Of a stretch of DNA of 51,144 bases, positions 16,924-27,327 are shown one piece after another. A model generated the notes under the pieces. The model was not told where the DNA came from. It saw only the letters and a list, made by a program, of their open reading frames with translations, and searched no databases. This stretch comes from an uncultured beta proteobacterium (GTDB lineage: Bacteria; Pseudomonadota; Gammaproteobacteria; Burkholderiales; Burkholderiaceae_C). Positions within the stretch are counted from its first letter, which is position 1. Every line of letters begins with the position of its first letter. The stretch is taken from contig CAIKLM010000043.1 of NCBI GenBank assembly GCA_903828235.1, positions 1 through 51,144 of the forward strand. Direction: 5' to 3'. A program made the translations under genes and the position numbers.

Positions 16924-17955
16924 TCAGACGCCTTGCGCGGCCACCTGCTCGAGTTGCGCCAGCCAGGCCGCCCGCTGAGCCACGGGCGCGAAGCTCGCCT
17001 CCAGGCTGTGGCGCGCCAGGCGCACGGCGTCGGCCGGCGTCAGCGGCAGCGCCTCGAAGCAGGCCAACCAGTTATCCAGCAGATAGCCGCCGAAGTAGGC
17101 GGGATCGTCGCTGTTGAGGGTGACCTTGAGGCCGGAAGCCAGCAGCGCCGGCAGGTTGTGCGAAGCCAGGTCGGGAAACACGCACAGCTTCACGTTCGAC
17201 AGCGGGCACACGGTCAGCGGCGTGCCCTGCGCCGCCAGGCGCTGCACCAGCGCCGGGCTGTCGGTGCAGCGCACGCCATGGTCGATGCGCTCGGCACCCA
17301 ATACGTCGAGCGCGCTCTCGATGTAGGCCGGCGGCCCCTCCTCGCCGGCATGGGCCACGCGGTGCAGGCCCAGTTCGGCGGCGCGGGCAAAGACGCGAGC
17401 GAACTTCTCCGGCGGGTGGCCGCGCTCGCTGCTGTCCAGCCCCACGCCGATGAAGTGCTGCCGCCAGGGCAGCGCCTCATCCAGCGTCTGCAGCGCCTCG
17501 GCCTCGCTCAGGTGGCGCAGGAAGCACAGGATCAGGTCGGCGCTGATGCCGTGCTCGGCGGCGGCGCGGCGGCAGGCCCGCGCCAGGCCCCCGATCACCG
17601 CGCCCATGGGCACGCCGCGCGCGGTGTGCGTCTGCGGGTCGAAGAACAGCTCGGCGCGCACGATGCCGTCGGCTGCGGCGCGCGCGAAGTAGGCCATCGC
17701 GAGCTCTTCGAAATCGAGCTCGGTGCGCAGCACGCTGGCCCCGGCGTAGTAGATGTCGAGGAAGCTCTGCAGGTCGGTGAAGTCGTAGGCGGCCCGCAGC
17801 GCCTCGACGCTGGCGTGGGCCAGCGGCACGCCGTTGCGGTGCGCCAGCGCGAACAGCTGCTCGGGCTCGAGGCTGCCCTCGATGTGCAGGTGCAGCTCGG
17901 CCTTGGGCAGGCGGCGCAGGAAGGCCGCCAGGGCGGGCGTGGGTGCTTGGGGCAT
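16924..17955 (-). CDS. Adenine deaminase / adenosine deaminase family protein
   Basis: A 343-aa cytoplasmic metal-dependent deaminase of the adenosine/AMP deaminase family. The zinc ligands and acid are visible: H22 and H24 in ELHLHIEGSLEP, HAGEEGPP in the middle, and SDDPAYFGGY at the C-terminal end. The SLEPEQLF and DDPAYFGGY forms match the fungal/Pseudomonas type adenine deaminase branch rather than classical Add, so conversion of adenine to hypoxanthine is the better guess; adenosine is the alternative. It lies 21 bases after lipA on the same strand, probably by chance rather than pathway. Confidence 0.88.
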   Translation of the reverse strand: MPQAPTPALAAFLRRLPKAELHLHIEGSLEPEQLFALAHRNGVPLAHASVEALRAAYDFTDLQSFLDIYYAGASVLRTELDFEELAMAYFARAAADGIVRAELFFDPQTHTARGVPMGAVIGGLARACRRAAAEHGISADLILCFLRHLSEAEALQTLDEALPWRQHFIGVGLDSSERGHPPEKFARVFARAAELGLHRVAHAGEEGPPAYIESALDVLGAERIDHGVRCTDSPALVQRLAAQGTPLTVCPLSNVKLCVFPDLASHNLPALLASGLKVTLNSDDPAYFGGYLLDNWLACFEALPLTPADAVRLARHSLEASFAPVAQRAAWLAQLEQVAAQGV

Positions 17956-17976
17956 GCCGCGGAAGGGGGCGTTGGC

Positions 17977-18972
17977 TCAGGCCACGCCCGCGGCGTGCGC
18001 CTGCTGGTCGGCGTGGTAGCTGCTGCGCACCATCGCGCCCACCGCGGCGTGGCTGAAGCCCATGGCGCGGGCCTCGCGCTCGAACATCGCGAAGGTGTCG
18101 GGGTGCACGTAGCGGCGCACCGGCAGGTGGTGGCCGCTGGGCGCCAGGTACTGGCCGATGGTCAGCATGTCGATGCTGTGCGCGCGCATGTCGCGCATCA
18201 CGGCCAGGATCTCGTCGTCGGTCTCGCCCAGGCCCACCATCAGGCCGCTCTTGGTGGGCACGCCGGGCACCTGCTCCTTGAACTTCTTCAGCAGGTTCAG
18301 GCTGAAGGCGTAGTCGGAGCCCGGGCGCGCCTCCTTGTACAGGCGCGGCACGGTCTCGAGATTGTGGTTCATCACGTCGGGCGGCGCGGCGCGCAGGATG
18401 CCGAGCGCACGGTCGTCGCGGCCGCGGAAGTCGGGCACCAGGATCTCGATGCGCGTGGAAGGCGACAGCTCGCGCGTCTTCTCGATGCAGGCCACGAAGT
18501 GGGCGGCACCGCCGTCGCGCAGGTCGTCGCGGTCGACGCTGGTGATGACCACGTAGCTCAGCTTCAGCGCCGCGATCGTGCGCGCCAGGTTCAGCGGCTC
18601 ATCGGCATCCAGCGGGTCGGGCCGGCCGTGGCCGACGTCGCAGAACGGGCAGCGCCGCGTGCACTTGTCGCCCATGATCATGAAGGTGGCCGTGCCCTTG
18701 CCGAAGCACTCGCCGATGTTCGGGCACGAGGCTTCCTCGCACACCGTGTGCAGCTTGTGCTCGCGCAGGATCTTCTTGATGTCGTAGAAGCGCGTGGTGG
18801 GGCTGCCGGCCTTGACGCGGATCCACTCGGGCTTCTTCAGCACCTCGCCGGCAGGCACCACCTTGATGGGGATGCGCGCCGTCTTGGCCTGCGACTTCTG
18901 CTTGGCGCTGGGGTCGTAGGCGGGCGGGGCGGCGGTGTCGGCGGTGTCGGCGGAGGGCGTGGTCGGGCTCAT
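17977..18972 (-). CDS. lipA: Lipoyl synthase
   Basis: A 331-aa radical SAM enzyme that inserts two sulfurs into octanoyl groups on lipoyl domains. The auxiliary cluster motif ([12 protein letters not shown]), the radical-SAM motif (CTRRCPFC) and the C-terminal RSSYHADQ serine ligand are all present. Length is normal for betaproteobacteria. The start at 18972 gives an N terminus that is Thr/Ala-rich and variable before '[18 protein letters not shown]'. lipB, often upstream, is not adjacent; the neighbour is the last gene of the sugar-acid island. Confidence 0.96.
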   Translation of the reverse strand: MSPTTPSADTADTAAPPAYDPSAKQKSQAKTARIPIKVVPAGEVLKKPEWIRVKAGSPTTRFYDIKKILREHKLHTVCEEASCPNIGECFGKGTATFMIMGDKCTRRCPFCDVGHGRPDPLDADEPLNLARTIAALKLSYVVITSVDRDDLRDGGAAHFVACIEKTRELSPSTRIEILVPDFRGRDDRALGILRAAPPDVMNHNLETVPRLYKEARPGSDYAFSLNLLKKFKEQVPGVPTKSGLMVGLGETDDEILAVMRDMRAHSIDMLTIGQYLAPSGHHLPVRRYVHPDTFAMFEREARAMGFSHAAVGAMVRSSYHADQQAHAAGVA

Positions 18973-19034
18973 GGCTTCGGGTTTCCACGGGCTTGCGTGG
19001 GGGCCACCAGTGTAGCCCGCGGCTGCTCGGCTAC

Positions 19035-19787
19035 TCAGTAGGTGGCCCGCCCGCCAGTGATGTCGAACACCGCGCCGGTGGAGAACGAGCAGTCCTCGCT
19101 GGACAGCCAGGCCACCATCGCCGCGATCTCCTGCACTTCCAGGAAGCGGCCCATCGGGATCTTGCCGAGCATGTAGTCGATGTGCTGCTGCGTCATCTGC
19201 GCGAACATGTCGGTGCGGGCCACGGCCGGCGTCACGGCGTTGACGAGCACGCCGCGGGTGGCCAGCTCCTTGCCCAGCGACTTGGTCAGCGCGATGAGGC
19301 CGGCCTTGCTCGCGCTGTAGTGCGAGGCGTTGGGGTTGCCCTCCTTGCCCGCCACCGACGCGATGTTGACGATGCGCCCGTAGCCGGCGGCGATCATGGC
19401 CGGCACCACGTGCCGGCAGGTCAGGTACGGGGCGACCAGGTTGACCTCGACCACGCGGCGCCACACGCCAGGGTCGAGCTCCCAGGTCGGCGCGTTGCCG
19501 CCGGTGATGCCGGCGTTGTTGACGAGGATGTCGATGCGCCCGTCGGCGGCCTGCGCGCGCGCCGTGGCCGCGGCCACGGCGGCGTCGTCGGTGAGCTCCA
19601 CGACGTCGGTGCGCACCGCGCCCAGCGGCGCCAGCGTGCGCGCGGCCTCGGCCAGCTGCCCGGCGTCGATGTCCCACAGGCGCACGGCAGCGCCCGAGCC
19701 GAGCAGCCGCCCGGCGATGGCCAGGCCGATGCCGCGGGCACCGCCGGTGACGATGGCCTGCCGGCCCTTCAGGTCGATCTGGTTCAT
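19035..19787 (-). CDS. SDR family NAD(P)-dependent oxidoreductase
   Basis: A 250-aa classical short-chain dehydrogenase: TGGARGIG cofactor loop near the N terminus, NNAG, catalytic Ser in IASVAG and YSASK. The family oxidises or reduces sugar acids and polyols; its position makes a sugar-acid 4- or 5-dehydrogenase likely, but the substrate is not readable. Its ATG overlaps the stop of the DenD-like gene by four bases (ATGA), so the two are coupled. It is the last gene of the 27.2-19.0 kb minus-strand run. Confidence 0.87.
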   Translation of the reverse strand: MNQIDLKGRQAIVTGGARGIGLAIAGRLLGSGAAVRLWDIDAGQLAEAARTLAPLGAVRTDVVELTDDAAVAAATARAQAADGRIDILVNNAGITGGNAPTWELDPGVWRRVVEVNLVAPYLTCRHVVPAMIAAGYGRIVNIASVAGKEGNPNASHYSASKAGLIALTKSLGKELATRGVLVNAVTPAVARTDMFAQMTQQHIDYMLGKIPMGRFLEVQEIAAMVAWLSSEDCSFSTGAVFDITGGRATY

Positions 19788-20803
19788 GTGTGCTGCTCCA
19801 GGCCGCGCAGCGCTTCAGGGGCGCTGCGGCGGCAGTCGTCGATGTACTGGCGGATGATGTCCTCGAACGAGGCCTCGGGCCGCAGGCCCAGCCGCGCGGC
19901 CCGCGCCCCCACGACGGCGCGTGGCCAGTTGGCCACGATGCCGGCGATGCGCTCGTCGCGCCGCGGCACGACGCGGGCGCGCACGCGCGGGCCGGCCACG
20001 GCCTGCAGGGCGTCGAGCATCTGCTGCACCGTCACGTTCAGTGCCGGCAGGTTCAGCGCGGTGCGGCCGCCGAAGGCCTCGCGGCTGGCCTCGAACACGG
20101 CGATCAGCCCCTCGACCGTGCGCTGCGGCGACGACACCGGGTGCGCGACGCCGGGGTCGACCGGCAGCACCGCCTCCTCGCCGGCCAGCGGCTCGCGGAC
20201 GATGCCGCTGAAGAAGGAACTGGCCGCGCCGTTGGGCCGGCCCGGGCGCACGGTGACGGTGACCAGCCGCGCCGCGCGGCCGTCGATGAAGCCCTTGCGC
20301 GTGTAGTCGGCGATCAGGTGCTCGCAGATCAGCTTCTGCGTGCCGTAGCTGGTCTGCGGCGCCGGCAGCGTGTCGTCGGCACAGACCGCGGGCAGTGGCA
20401 CCGCGGGGTCGGGGCCGAAGACGGCGATGGAGCTGGAGAACACCACCCGCGGCGGGGTGGCTGCTGCGGCCGACCGCGCGCGCAGCGCCTCGAGCAGCGC
20501 GCGCGTGCTGTCGAGGTTGGAGCGCATGCCGAGGTCGAAGTCGAGCTCGCACTCGCCCGACACCGCCGAGGCCAGGTGGAACACGCCGTCGAAGGCGCGC
20601 TCGCGCAGCGCCTCGCACTGCCCGAGCAGCGGTCCCACCATCGCCTCGACCCGGCCGTCGGCCGCGAGGTCGTCGGGGGGCGGGGCCTGGTCGGCCAGCA
20701 CGACGCGCTCGAGCCGCTGCCCCGCGAGCGTGCCGCGGGCCAGCAGCGAGCGGGCCAGCCGGGCGCCCACGATGCCGGCGCCGCCGGTGATGAGGATGTG
20801 CAT
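19784..20803 (-). CDS. denD: NAD-dependent epimerase/dehydratase family protein, D-erythronate dehydrogenase-like
   Basis: A 339-aa extended SDR with the N-terminal Rossmann motif [13 protein letters not shown], catalytic Ser in FSSSIAVFG and YGTQK. The [16 protein letters not shown] and [13 protein letters not shown] segments match the DenD (D-erythronate 2-dehydrogenase) group, which starts four-carbon acid sugar breakdown. The ATG at 20803 opens directly on the Rossmann strand. It overlaps the downstream SDR by four bases. A 3-HIBDH-like enzyme of the LtnD type is encoded in the other arm of the island at 32010, but DenA/DenC/OtnK partners are not seen, so the DenD role is tentative. Confidence 0.75.
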   Translation of the reverse strand: MHILITGGAGIVGARLARSLLARGTLAGQRLERVVLADQAPPPDDLAADGRVEAMVGPLLGQCEALRERAFDGVFHLASAVSGECELDFDLGMRSNLDSTRALLEALRARSAAAATPPRVVFSSSIAVFGPDPAVPLPAVCADDTLPAPQTSYGTQKLICEHLIADYTRKGFIDGRAARLVTVTVRPGRPNGAASSFFSGIVREPLAGEEAVLPVDPGVAHPVSSPQRTVEGLIAVFEASREAFGGRTALNLPALNVTVQQMLDALQAVAGPRVRARVVPRRDERIAGIVANWPRAVVGARAARLGLRPEASFEDIIRQYIDDCRRSAPEALRGLEQHT

Positions 20804-20850
20804 CGGTGGGTCCTGCTGCGCTTGGGGTTGGGGTACGGGATGTCGGGGCT

Positions 20851-21612
20851 TCAGCGCCGCGGCCCGCGGGGCTTGAGCCGGGCCGGCGGGGCCGACACCG
20901 ACGGCAACTGCCGCCGCGAGGCCAGCACCTGCTCGATGTCCTGCTGCGCGCTGTCGATCAGCGTCAGCGCGGCGCGCTCGGCGCGCGCCGGGTTGCGCGC
21001 GATCACGGCGTCGAGCACGGCGCGGTGCAGCGGCAGCGCCTGCGCCGGCCCGTCGGGCTTGGTCGTCGAGATCTCGAAGCTGGTGCGCAGCAGCGCGACC
21101 AGCGCCTTGCTCATCTGCACCACCATGCGGTTGTGGCAGGCCCGCAGCAGCCCCTGGTGGAACGCGAGGTCGTTCGCGACGTAGTCGCCCCCCTGCTCGA
21201 TGGCGTCGCGCATGCCGGCGTAGGCCTGCTCCAGCCCGGCCAGGTCCTCCGAGGTGGCGCGCTCGGCCGCCAGCCGCACCGCGGCGGGCTCGACCACGCG
21301 CCGCAGCTCCTGCAGGTCGCGCAGGAACTCGCGCGTCAGGCCCGCCTTGGACTGCCAGGCGATGACGTCGGGGTCGAACCAGTTCCAGCGCTCCGAGGGC
21401 AGCACCCGCGTGCCCACCTTGGGGCCCGTGCTGAGCATGCCCTTGGCCACCAGCGACTTGATCGCCTCGCGCACGACGGTGCGGCTGACGCCGAGTTCCT
21501 CGCCGAGCAGCGGCTCCGGCGGCAGGCTGGCCCCCGGCACGTGGCGGCCGGCGACGATGGCCTCGCCCAGGCGGTCGAGGCTGTGGCCGAGCACGTTCTT
21601 GATCGGCTTCAT
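20851..21612 (-). CDS. GntR-family transcriptional regulator, FadR/FCD subfamily
   Basis: A 253-aa regulator: N-terminal winged helix-turn-helix (about 8-75, with PLLGEELGVSRTVVREAIKSL) and C-terminal FCD ligand domain (about 90-235) containing the usual metal-binding residues in NDLAFHQGLLRACHN and LHRAVLDA. The WNWFDPDVIAWQ linker resembles DgoR-type regulators of aldonate operons. It lies inside the sugar-acid island, 47 bases before the DenD-like gene and 39 after the SDR. Two near-identical intergenic sites that fit the FadR-subfamily consensus (27266-27285 and 29422-29441) are its probable operators; it would then repress both arms until a sugar acid binds. Confidence 0.9.
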   Translation of the reverse strand: MKPIKNVLGHSLDRLGEAIVAGRHVPGASLPPEPLLGEELGVSRTVVREAIKSLVAKGMLSTGPKVGTRVLPSERWNWFDPDVIAWQSKAGLTREFLRDLQELRRVVEPAAVRLAAERATSEDLAGLEQAYAGMRDAIEQGGDYVANDLAFHQGLLRACHNRMVVQMSKALVALLRTSFEISTTKPDGPAQALPLHRAVLDAVIARNPARAERAALTLIDSAQQDIEQVLASRRQLPSVSAPPARLKPRGPRR

Positions 21613-21651
21613 CGCGGCGGGCCGGCGTTCCGGGGGGGCTTGGCGCGGCCG

Positions 21652-22422
21652 CTACAGCGCGGCGGTCATGCCGCCGTCGACGTACAGCACGTGGCCGTTC
21701 ACGAAGGCGGCGGCGTCGCTGGCCAGGAACACCGCCACCGGGGCCAGTTCCTCGACGCGGCCCCAGCGCCCGATCGGCGCGCGCTTGGCCACCCAGGCGC
21801 TGAACTGCTCGTCGGCCACCAGCGGCGCGGTGAGCTCGGTCGCGAAGTAGCCCGGCCCGATGCCGTTGACCGTGATGCCGTGCGCCGCCAGCTCGATGGC
21901 CATCGCCTTGGTCAGCATCTTCAGCGCCCCCTTGCTGGCGGTGTAGGCCGCCGTGCCGGGGCGGCCCAGCTCGCTCATCACCGAGCAGATGTTGATGATG
22001 CGGCCGCGCCGCCGCGCCACCATGCGCCGCGCCACCGCCTGCCCGACGAGGAAGGGGCCGGAGACGTTGGTGCCCATCACCGCGTTCCAGTCCTCGACCC
22101 GCAGCTCGGTGAAGGGGGCGCGGCGGGTGATGCCGGCGTTGTTGACGAGGATCTCGATGGGGCCCTGCTGCGCCTCGATGGACGCGACGGCGGCCTCGAC
22201 GGCCGCGGGGTCGGTGGCGTCGAAGGCGCTCTCGCGGACGGTGTGGCCCTCGGCGCGCAGCGCGGCGGCGGCGGCGGCGAGCCGGGCGCGGTCGCGCCCG
22301 TTGAGCACCACCGGCGCGCCGGCCTGCGCCAGCCCGCGCGCCAGCGCCAGGCCGATGCCGGTGGACGAGCCGGTGACCAGCGCGAGGCGGCCGTCGAGGC
22401 GGAAGGTGCGGCTGTCGATCAC
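21652..22422 (-). CDS. SDR oxidoreductase, gluconate 5-dehydrogenase-like
   Basis: A 256-aa short-chain dehydrogenase with TGSSTGIG, NNAGITRR, catalytic Ser in CSVMSELG, and YTASKGA, and a C-terminal VDGGMTAAL. The FRLDGRLALVTG start and NNAGITRRAPF element match gluconate 5-dehydrogenase (IdnO/Gno) type enzymes, which interconvert 5-ketogluconate and gluconate. Start codon is GTG at 22422, overlapping the gluconokinase stop (GTGA). Being coupled to gluconokinase supports this role. Confidence 0.83.
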   Translation of the reverse strand: MIDSRTFRLDGRLALVTGSSTGIGLALARGLAQAGAPVVLNGRDRARLAAAAAALRAEGHTVRESAFDATDPAAVEAAVASIEAQQGPIEILVNNAGITRRAPFTELRVEDWNAVMGTNVSGPFLVGQAVARRMVARRRGRIINICSVMSELGRPGTAAYTASKGALKMLTKAMAIELAAHGITVNGIGPGYFATELTAPLVADEQFSAWVAKRAPIGRWGRVEELAPVAVFLASDAAAFVNGHVLYVDGGMTAAL

Positions 22423-22958
22423 GCGGCGGGCTCCTGGAGCTGGTCGACGAGGCTCTGCACCAGCGCGCCGGGCGGCTGCCCGATGTCGGCGGCGAGCGCG
22501 TGTTCGTCGGGGTGGGGCGGTTCCAGCGTCGCCAGCTGGCTGGGCAGCAGCGACGGCGGCATGTAGTGGCCGGTGCGGCCGGCCAGGCGTCGCGCGAGCA
22601 GGGCCTCGTCGCCGTGAAGCCAGACCACCCGCAGGTCGGGCGCCGCCTGGCGCAGGCGGTCGCGGTAGGCCCGCTTGAGCGCCGAGCAGGCCACCACCGC
22701 ACCCTGCGCGCGGGCCGCGGCGTCGTCCAGGCGGGTGGCAATGGCATCGAGCCAGCCGCGGCGGTCCTCGTCGGTCAGCGGGATGCCGGCGGCCATGCGC
22801 GCGACGTTGTCGCTGGGGTGCAGCTCGTCGCCCTCGACGAAGGGCAGGCCCAGCGCCCCGGCCAGGGCCTGGCCGACGGTGCTCTTGCCGCTGCCGCACA
22901 CGCCCATGACCAGGATGCGCGGCGGCGCCAGGGGTCGGCCGGCCGGCGTCGCGCCCAT
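22419..22958 (-). CDS. gntK: Gluconokinase
   Basis: A 179-aa small kinase of the GntK/IdnK (shikimate-kinase-like) type that phosphorylates D-gluconate to 6-phosphogluconate. The P-loop GVCGSGKST (about 19-27), the EGDELHPSDNVARM substrate motif, CSALKRAYRD and GHYMPPSLLPSQ are diagnostic. The ATG at 22958 is 16 bases downstream of the transporter ATPase stop; the longer in-frame start at 23075 overlaps that gene and is rejected. It is in one transcript with the transporter and the gluconate 5-dehydrogenase-like SDR. Confidence 0.95.
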   Translation of the reverse strand: MGATPAGRPLAPPRILVMGVCGSGKSTVGQALAGALGLPFVEGDELHPSDNVARMAAGIPLTDEDRRGWLDAIATRLDDAAARAQGAVVACSALKRAYRDRLRQAAPDLRVVWLHGDEALLARRLAGRTGHYMPPSLLPSQLATLEPPHPDEHALAADIGQPPGALVQSLVDQLQEPAA

Positions 22959-22974
22959 GCCGGCGGTGGGGCCC

Positions 22975-24030
<1,056 letters not shown>

Positions 24031-24039
24031 GGGGGCCCC

Positions 24040-24888
24040 TCAGCTCTTCACGGCGCCGGCCGTCAGGCCGCTGACCATGTAGCGCTTGAACGCGTAGTAG
24101 ATGGCCGCCGGCGGCAGCGCGTAGATGAAGCCGGTCGCCATGAGGATCTCCCAAGGCGAGTCGTCGGCGTTGAGGAAGTTGCCCAGCGCCACCGCCAGCG
24201 GGATCTCGACCTCCTTGGACAGCAGCAGGAAGCCGTAGAGGTACTCGTTCCACGCCAGCAGCAGCGCGTAGGTGCCCACCGCCACCAGCGACGGCACCAT
24301 CAGCGGCAGGTAGACCAGGCGGAACAGCTGCAGCGGCGTCGCGCCGTCGATGCGCGCGGCCTCGTCGAGTTCCCAGGGCAGCTTGTCGCTGGCCTGCTTG
24401 AGCACCCAGATGCAGTAGGGCGACGCGATCGTCACCATCGCGAGGATCATCGACCAGCGGTTGTTCAGCAGGCCGTAGACCGCCATGGTCTTGTACATCG
24501 GCACCGCCAGGAAGGCCGCCGGGATGAAGTAGGTGAACAGTGCGAGGTTGAGCACCGTGCGCCCGCCGCGCACCTTGAGGCGGCTGATCGCGAACGCGGC
24601 GCAGGTGGCCACGAACAGCGTGATCAGGCCGGTGGCCACGGCGATCAGCAGCGAGTTGCCGATCTGCACCCAGAAGTGCGTCAGGTAGAAGTGCTTCTGG
24701 TTGAGCACGATGTCGAAGTTCTGGAAGGTGGGGTCCTGCGGCCACAGGCGGCCCGAGGTCGCCTTGCCCGGCGGGCTGATCGCGAACAGCAGCAGGTGGT
24801 AGACCGGGATCAGCGTCCACAGCAGCACCGGGATGCCCACCAGCAGCAGCTGCGCCTCGCGGCTGACCTTGCGCCAGGACAGCTTCAC
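24040..24888 (-). CDS. Carbohydrate ABC transporter permease (MalG family)
   Basis: A 282-aa inner-membrane protein with six predicted helices and the EAA loop DEAARIDGATPLQLFRLVYLPL that docks onto the ATPase. The start is a GTG at 24888, which overlaps the stop of the first permease (GTGA), giving translational coupling and matched amounts of the two subunits. It forms the second half of the membrane channel for the transporter. Ten bases separate it from the ATPase gene. Confidence 0.92.
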   Translation of the reverse strand: MKLSWRKVSREAQLLLVGIPVLLWTLIPVYHLLLFAISPPGKATSGRLWPQDPTFQNFDIVLNQKHFYLTHFWVQIGNSLLIAVATGLITLFVATCAAFAISRLKVRGGRTVLNLALFTYFIPAAFLAVPMYKTMAVYGLLNNRWSMILAMVTIASPYCIWVLKQASDKLPWELDEAARIDGATPLQLFRLVYLPLMVPSLVAVGTYALLLAWNEYLYGFLLLSKEVEIPLAVALGNFLNADDSPWEILMATGFIYALPPAAIYYAFKRYMVSGLTAGAVKS

Positions 24889-25754
24889 TTGGACAGCCTC
24901 TTCATCATCACGTAGACCAGCGGCAGCACCAGCGGCATGGCCACCACGATGCTGGCCATGGCCAGCTCGAGCTGGTCGAGCCGCAGGTAGCGGATGCCGA
25001 GGGTGGCCAGCACGTGGGTCAGGTCGGCCGGCCCGCCGCCGGTGAGCAGGTAGACGCTGTTGAAGTCGCCGAGCGTCCAGATCATCGACAGGATGGTCGA
25101 GGTGAAGTACAGCGCCGCCATCGACGGCCAGGTGATGTGGCGGAACTTCTGCCACCGGCTGGCCCCGTCGACGCTGGCCGCCTCGTATTGCTCGGACGGG
25201 ATGGCCAGGCGCCCGGCGACGAAGATCAGCGTCCAGAACGGCAGGCTCTTCCAGATGTGCATCAGCATCGAGAAGCACAGCGCCAGCGTCGGGTCGTTCA
25301 GCCAGTTGGGGCCGTCCAGGCCCGTCAGCTTGAAGATGGTGGTGTTGATCACCCCCCACTCGGGGTTGAGCATGAAGCGCACCGACAGGATGGTCGGGAT
25401 CGACGGCACCGCCCACGGCAGGATGAACACCAGCGCGATGAGCTTGATCCACCACCGGCTCTGCACGAAGAAGCCGGACAGGCCGAGCGCGATGACCATC
25501 TTCAGGTTCACCGCCACCAGCAGGAACACGACGGTGTTGACCGCGGTGCGGAAGAAGATCGGGTCCTCGAAGAGCTTGACGTAGCTCTGCGGGTTGCGGG
25601 CCAGCCACAGGCCGTAGCCCACCGGATACACCACGAACACCACGAAGATCAGCAGGTACGGGATCACGAGGATCCGGCCCCAGAACTCCCAGGACGTGGT
25701 GGCCCGGCGCGCCGGCCCAGGCGGGCGGGCGTCGGCGGTGGTGGCGGTGCTCAT
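24885..25754 (-). CDS. Sugar ABC transporter permease (MalF/UgpA family)
   Basis: A 289-aa permease with an N-terminal cytoplasmic stretch, a first helix at about 28-48 and about six helices in all, and the EAA loop YEAASVDGASRWQKFRHITWP. It pairs with the downstream MalG-type permease. The gene follows the binding protein after 71 bases that contain a GC hairpin, a common layout that lets the binding protein be made in excess. Confidence 0.92.
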   Translation of the reverse strand: MSTATTADARPPGPARRATTSWEFWGRILVIPYLLIFVVFVVYPVGYGLWLARNPQSYVKLFEDPIFFRTAVNTVVFLLVAVNLKMVIALGLSGFFVQSRWWIKLIALVFILPWAVPSIPTILSVRFMLNPEWGVINTTIFKLTGLDGPNWLNDPTLALCFSMLMHIWKSLPFWTLIFVAGRLAIPSEQYEAASVDGASRWQKFRHITWPSMAALYFTSTILSMIWTLGDFNSVYLLTGGGPADLTHVLATLGIRYLRLDQLELAMASIVVAMPLVLPLVYVMMKRLSK

Positions 25755-25758
25755 GCGC

Positions 25759-25777
25759 GCGGCGGTGGGGCCGCCGC
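25759..25777 (-). other. Intercistronic hairpin between binding protein and permease
   Basis: GCGGCGG, a 5-base loop and CCGCCGC form a perfect 7-bp stem just upstream of the permease start. Without a T-run it is not a full terminator; in this position such stems usually protect the abundant binding-protein mRNA or attenuate downstream expression. Confidence 0.4.
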
Positions 25778-25825
25778 CGCCGATCGCGGGCGCGAGTCGG
25801 CGGGCGGCGTGCGCTCAGCGTCGGT

Positions 25826-27214
25826 TCAGTTCGACGCCACCGTCTTGATGCGCGCGATCATCTCGTCGACCGCGCGCTCGGTGGTCCACTTCTCGGAGAG
25901 GACCCGGTTCATCGCCTTGGCCCACACGTTCTCCATGTTGAGCTGCGTGAAGCGGAAGTTCTTCGTGAACTCGAAGGGCGTCGTGCCGGCCTGGAACTGG
26001 TTGTGCACGATGAGGCGGTGCGGGTCGCTGGTCCAGAACTTCGAGGCCTGGCCCGCCTTCGTGACCGGGTACCAGCGGCCCAGCGAGCCCTCGATGTACG
26101 GGGTCAGGTTCGCGTCCTCGAGCAGGAACGAGACGAACTGCTTCGCCGCGTCCTTGTTCTTCGCGTCCTTGAACACGACGCCGGTCTTGACCGCGGCGCG
26201 GTAGGTGAACTTCGTGCCGTCGGGCTTGGTCGGGAAGCCGGCCGTGGCGATCAGCTCGGTGTAGTTCTTGCGGGCCTGGGCGCGCTGCGCCTCGGTCAGC
26301 GCCGGGTTGTTCATGTCGTCCAGATGCTTGGCCACGATCGAGATCGTCGCGTTGTGCGTCAGGATGATCGTCTTGTTGTGGAAGGCGTTGTTGTTGTCCG
26401 GGTCCTTCCAGGCGGTCGACGACGGCGGCGTGCAGCCCTTGGCGTACACGGCGGTGTAGTCGTTCATCGCGGCGATCAGGCCGGCGCGCGTCTTGGGGTC
26501 GTCGACGAGCAGCTTGCCGCTGTCGTTGACGAGCGAGACGTTGTAGCCGTCCATGAAGGTCAGGAACGAGTAGAAGGCGTCGCTGGAGTCCACGCCCATC
26601 GGGAAGCCGGTGCCGAAGGCCCGGTTGCCGGACTTCTGGCGGTAGGCGGGCTGCACCTTGTCGCACCAGAACTCCCAGTAGGCCTTCCAGGTCTTCGGGA
26701 TGTCGCTTTCCTTGAAGCCCGCCTCGGCCAGCATGTCCTTCCAGTACTGGATGTGCATGGTCTGCTGGCGCACCGGGAACGCGTAGTACGCGCGCTTCTG
26801 CTCGGCGCCGTTCAGCAGGAAGGTCGTGGCCAGCGCGCGCGGCTCGAAGCGGTTGCGGATGGGGTCGATGACGCTGGTGATGTCCTCGAGCTTGCCCTCG
26901 AAGGCCCACTTGCCGGTGGCCTGGAAGTCGAACACGTTGCCGAAGGCGACGTCCGGCGGGTTGTTGGCCTCCAGCGCGGCCACGCTCTTGGGGATGATCT
27001 CCTGCGTGGCGTAGAAGCTGAGGTCGACCTTGATCTTGGTCTTCTCCTCGAACTTCTTGATCATCGCGAACAGCGCGTCGTCCTCGGCCTTGTAGAAGCC
27101 CTTCTCCCACCAGACCGTGACCTTCTGCTGCGCGAGGGCCGGCCCGGCGGCGAATGTCGCCGCGCTCATCACCGCCGCGACCGCGGCGCCCAAACACCAA
27201 TTCCTGCGTTGCAT
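25826..27214 (-). CDS. Extracellular solute-binding protein of sugar ABC transporter
   Basis: A 462-aa periplasmic binding protein of the COG1653 (UgpB/MalE-like) group. A signal peptide (1-28, ending ALAQ) precedes the mature start QKVTVWWEKGFYK; 'DVAFGNVFDFQ', 'YAFPVRQQTMHIQYWKDM' and 'FVSFLLED' are typical of the fold. A strong AGGAGA lies seven bases before the ATG at 27214. It is the first gene of the run 27.2-19.0 kb and sits 51 bases downstream of the predicted operator at 27266-27285, so it is probably the regulated start of the operon. The ligand is not identifiable; the neighbours suggest a sugar acid or a compound yielding one. Confidence 0.93.
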   Translation of the reverse strand: MQRRNWCLGAAVAAVMSAATFAAGPALAQQKVTVWWEKGFYKAEDDALFAMIKKFEEKTKIKVDLSFYATQEIIPKSVAALEANNPPDVAFGNVFDFQATGKWAFEGKLEDITSVIDPIRNRFEPRALATTFLLNGAEQKRAYYAFPVRQQTMHIQYWKDMLAEAGFKESDIPKTWKAYWEFWCDKVQPAYRQKSGNRAFGTGFPMGVDSSDAFYSFLTFMDGYNVSLVNDSGKLLVDDPKTRAGLIAAMNDYTAVYAKGCTPPSSTAWKDPDNNNAFHNKTIILTHNATISIVAKHLDDMNNPALTEAQRAQARKNYTELIATAGFPTKPDGTKFTYRAAVKTGVVFKDAKNKDAAKQFVSFLLEDANLTPYIEGSLGRWYPVTKAGQASKFWTSDPHRLIVHNQFQAGTTPFEFTKNFRFTQLNMENVWAKAMNRVLSEKWTTERAVDEMIARIKTVASN

Positions 27215-27265
27215 GCGCGTGTCTCCTGTGATCGTTGGTCAAGCGCCCACCGGGTGCGGGTCGAT

Positions 27266-27285
27266 TTCTATCGTATGACGATTGA
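27266..27285. promoter_or_regulatory. Predicted FCD-GntR operator 1, upstream of the transporter operon
   Basis: This 20-bp site contains the perfect inverted repeat ATCGT-ATG-ACGAT and fits the FadR-subfamily consensus TNGTNNNACNA. It matches the site at 29422-29441 (opposite orientation) at 18 of 20 positions, in a region where both lie outside genes. It is 51 bases upstream of the binding-protein ATG and probably overlaps its promoter; the regulator encoded at 20851-21612 is the natural candidate to bind it. Confidence 0.65.
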
Positions 27286-27327
27286 GTCGCACCCCCGTCC
27301 GGACTTACCCTTTTCGGGTTCGCCCGG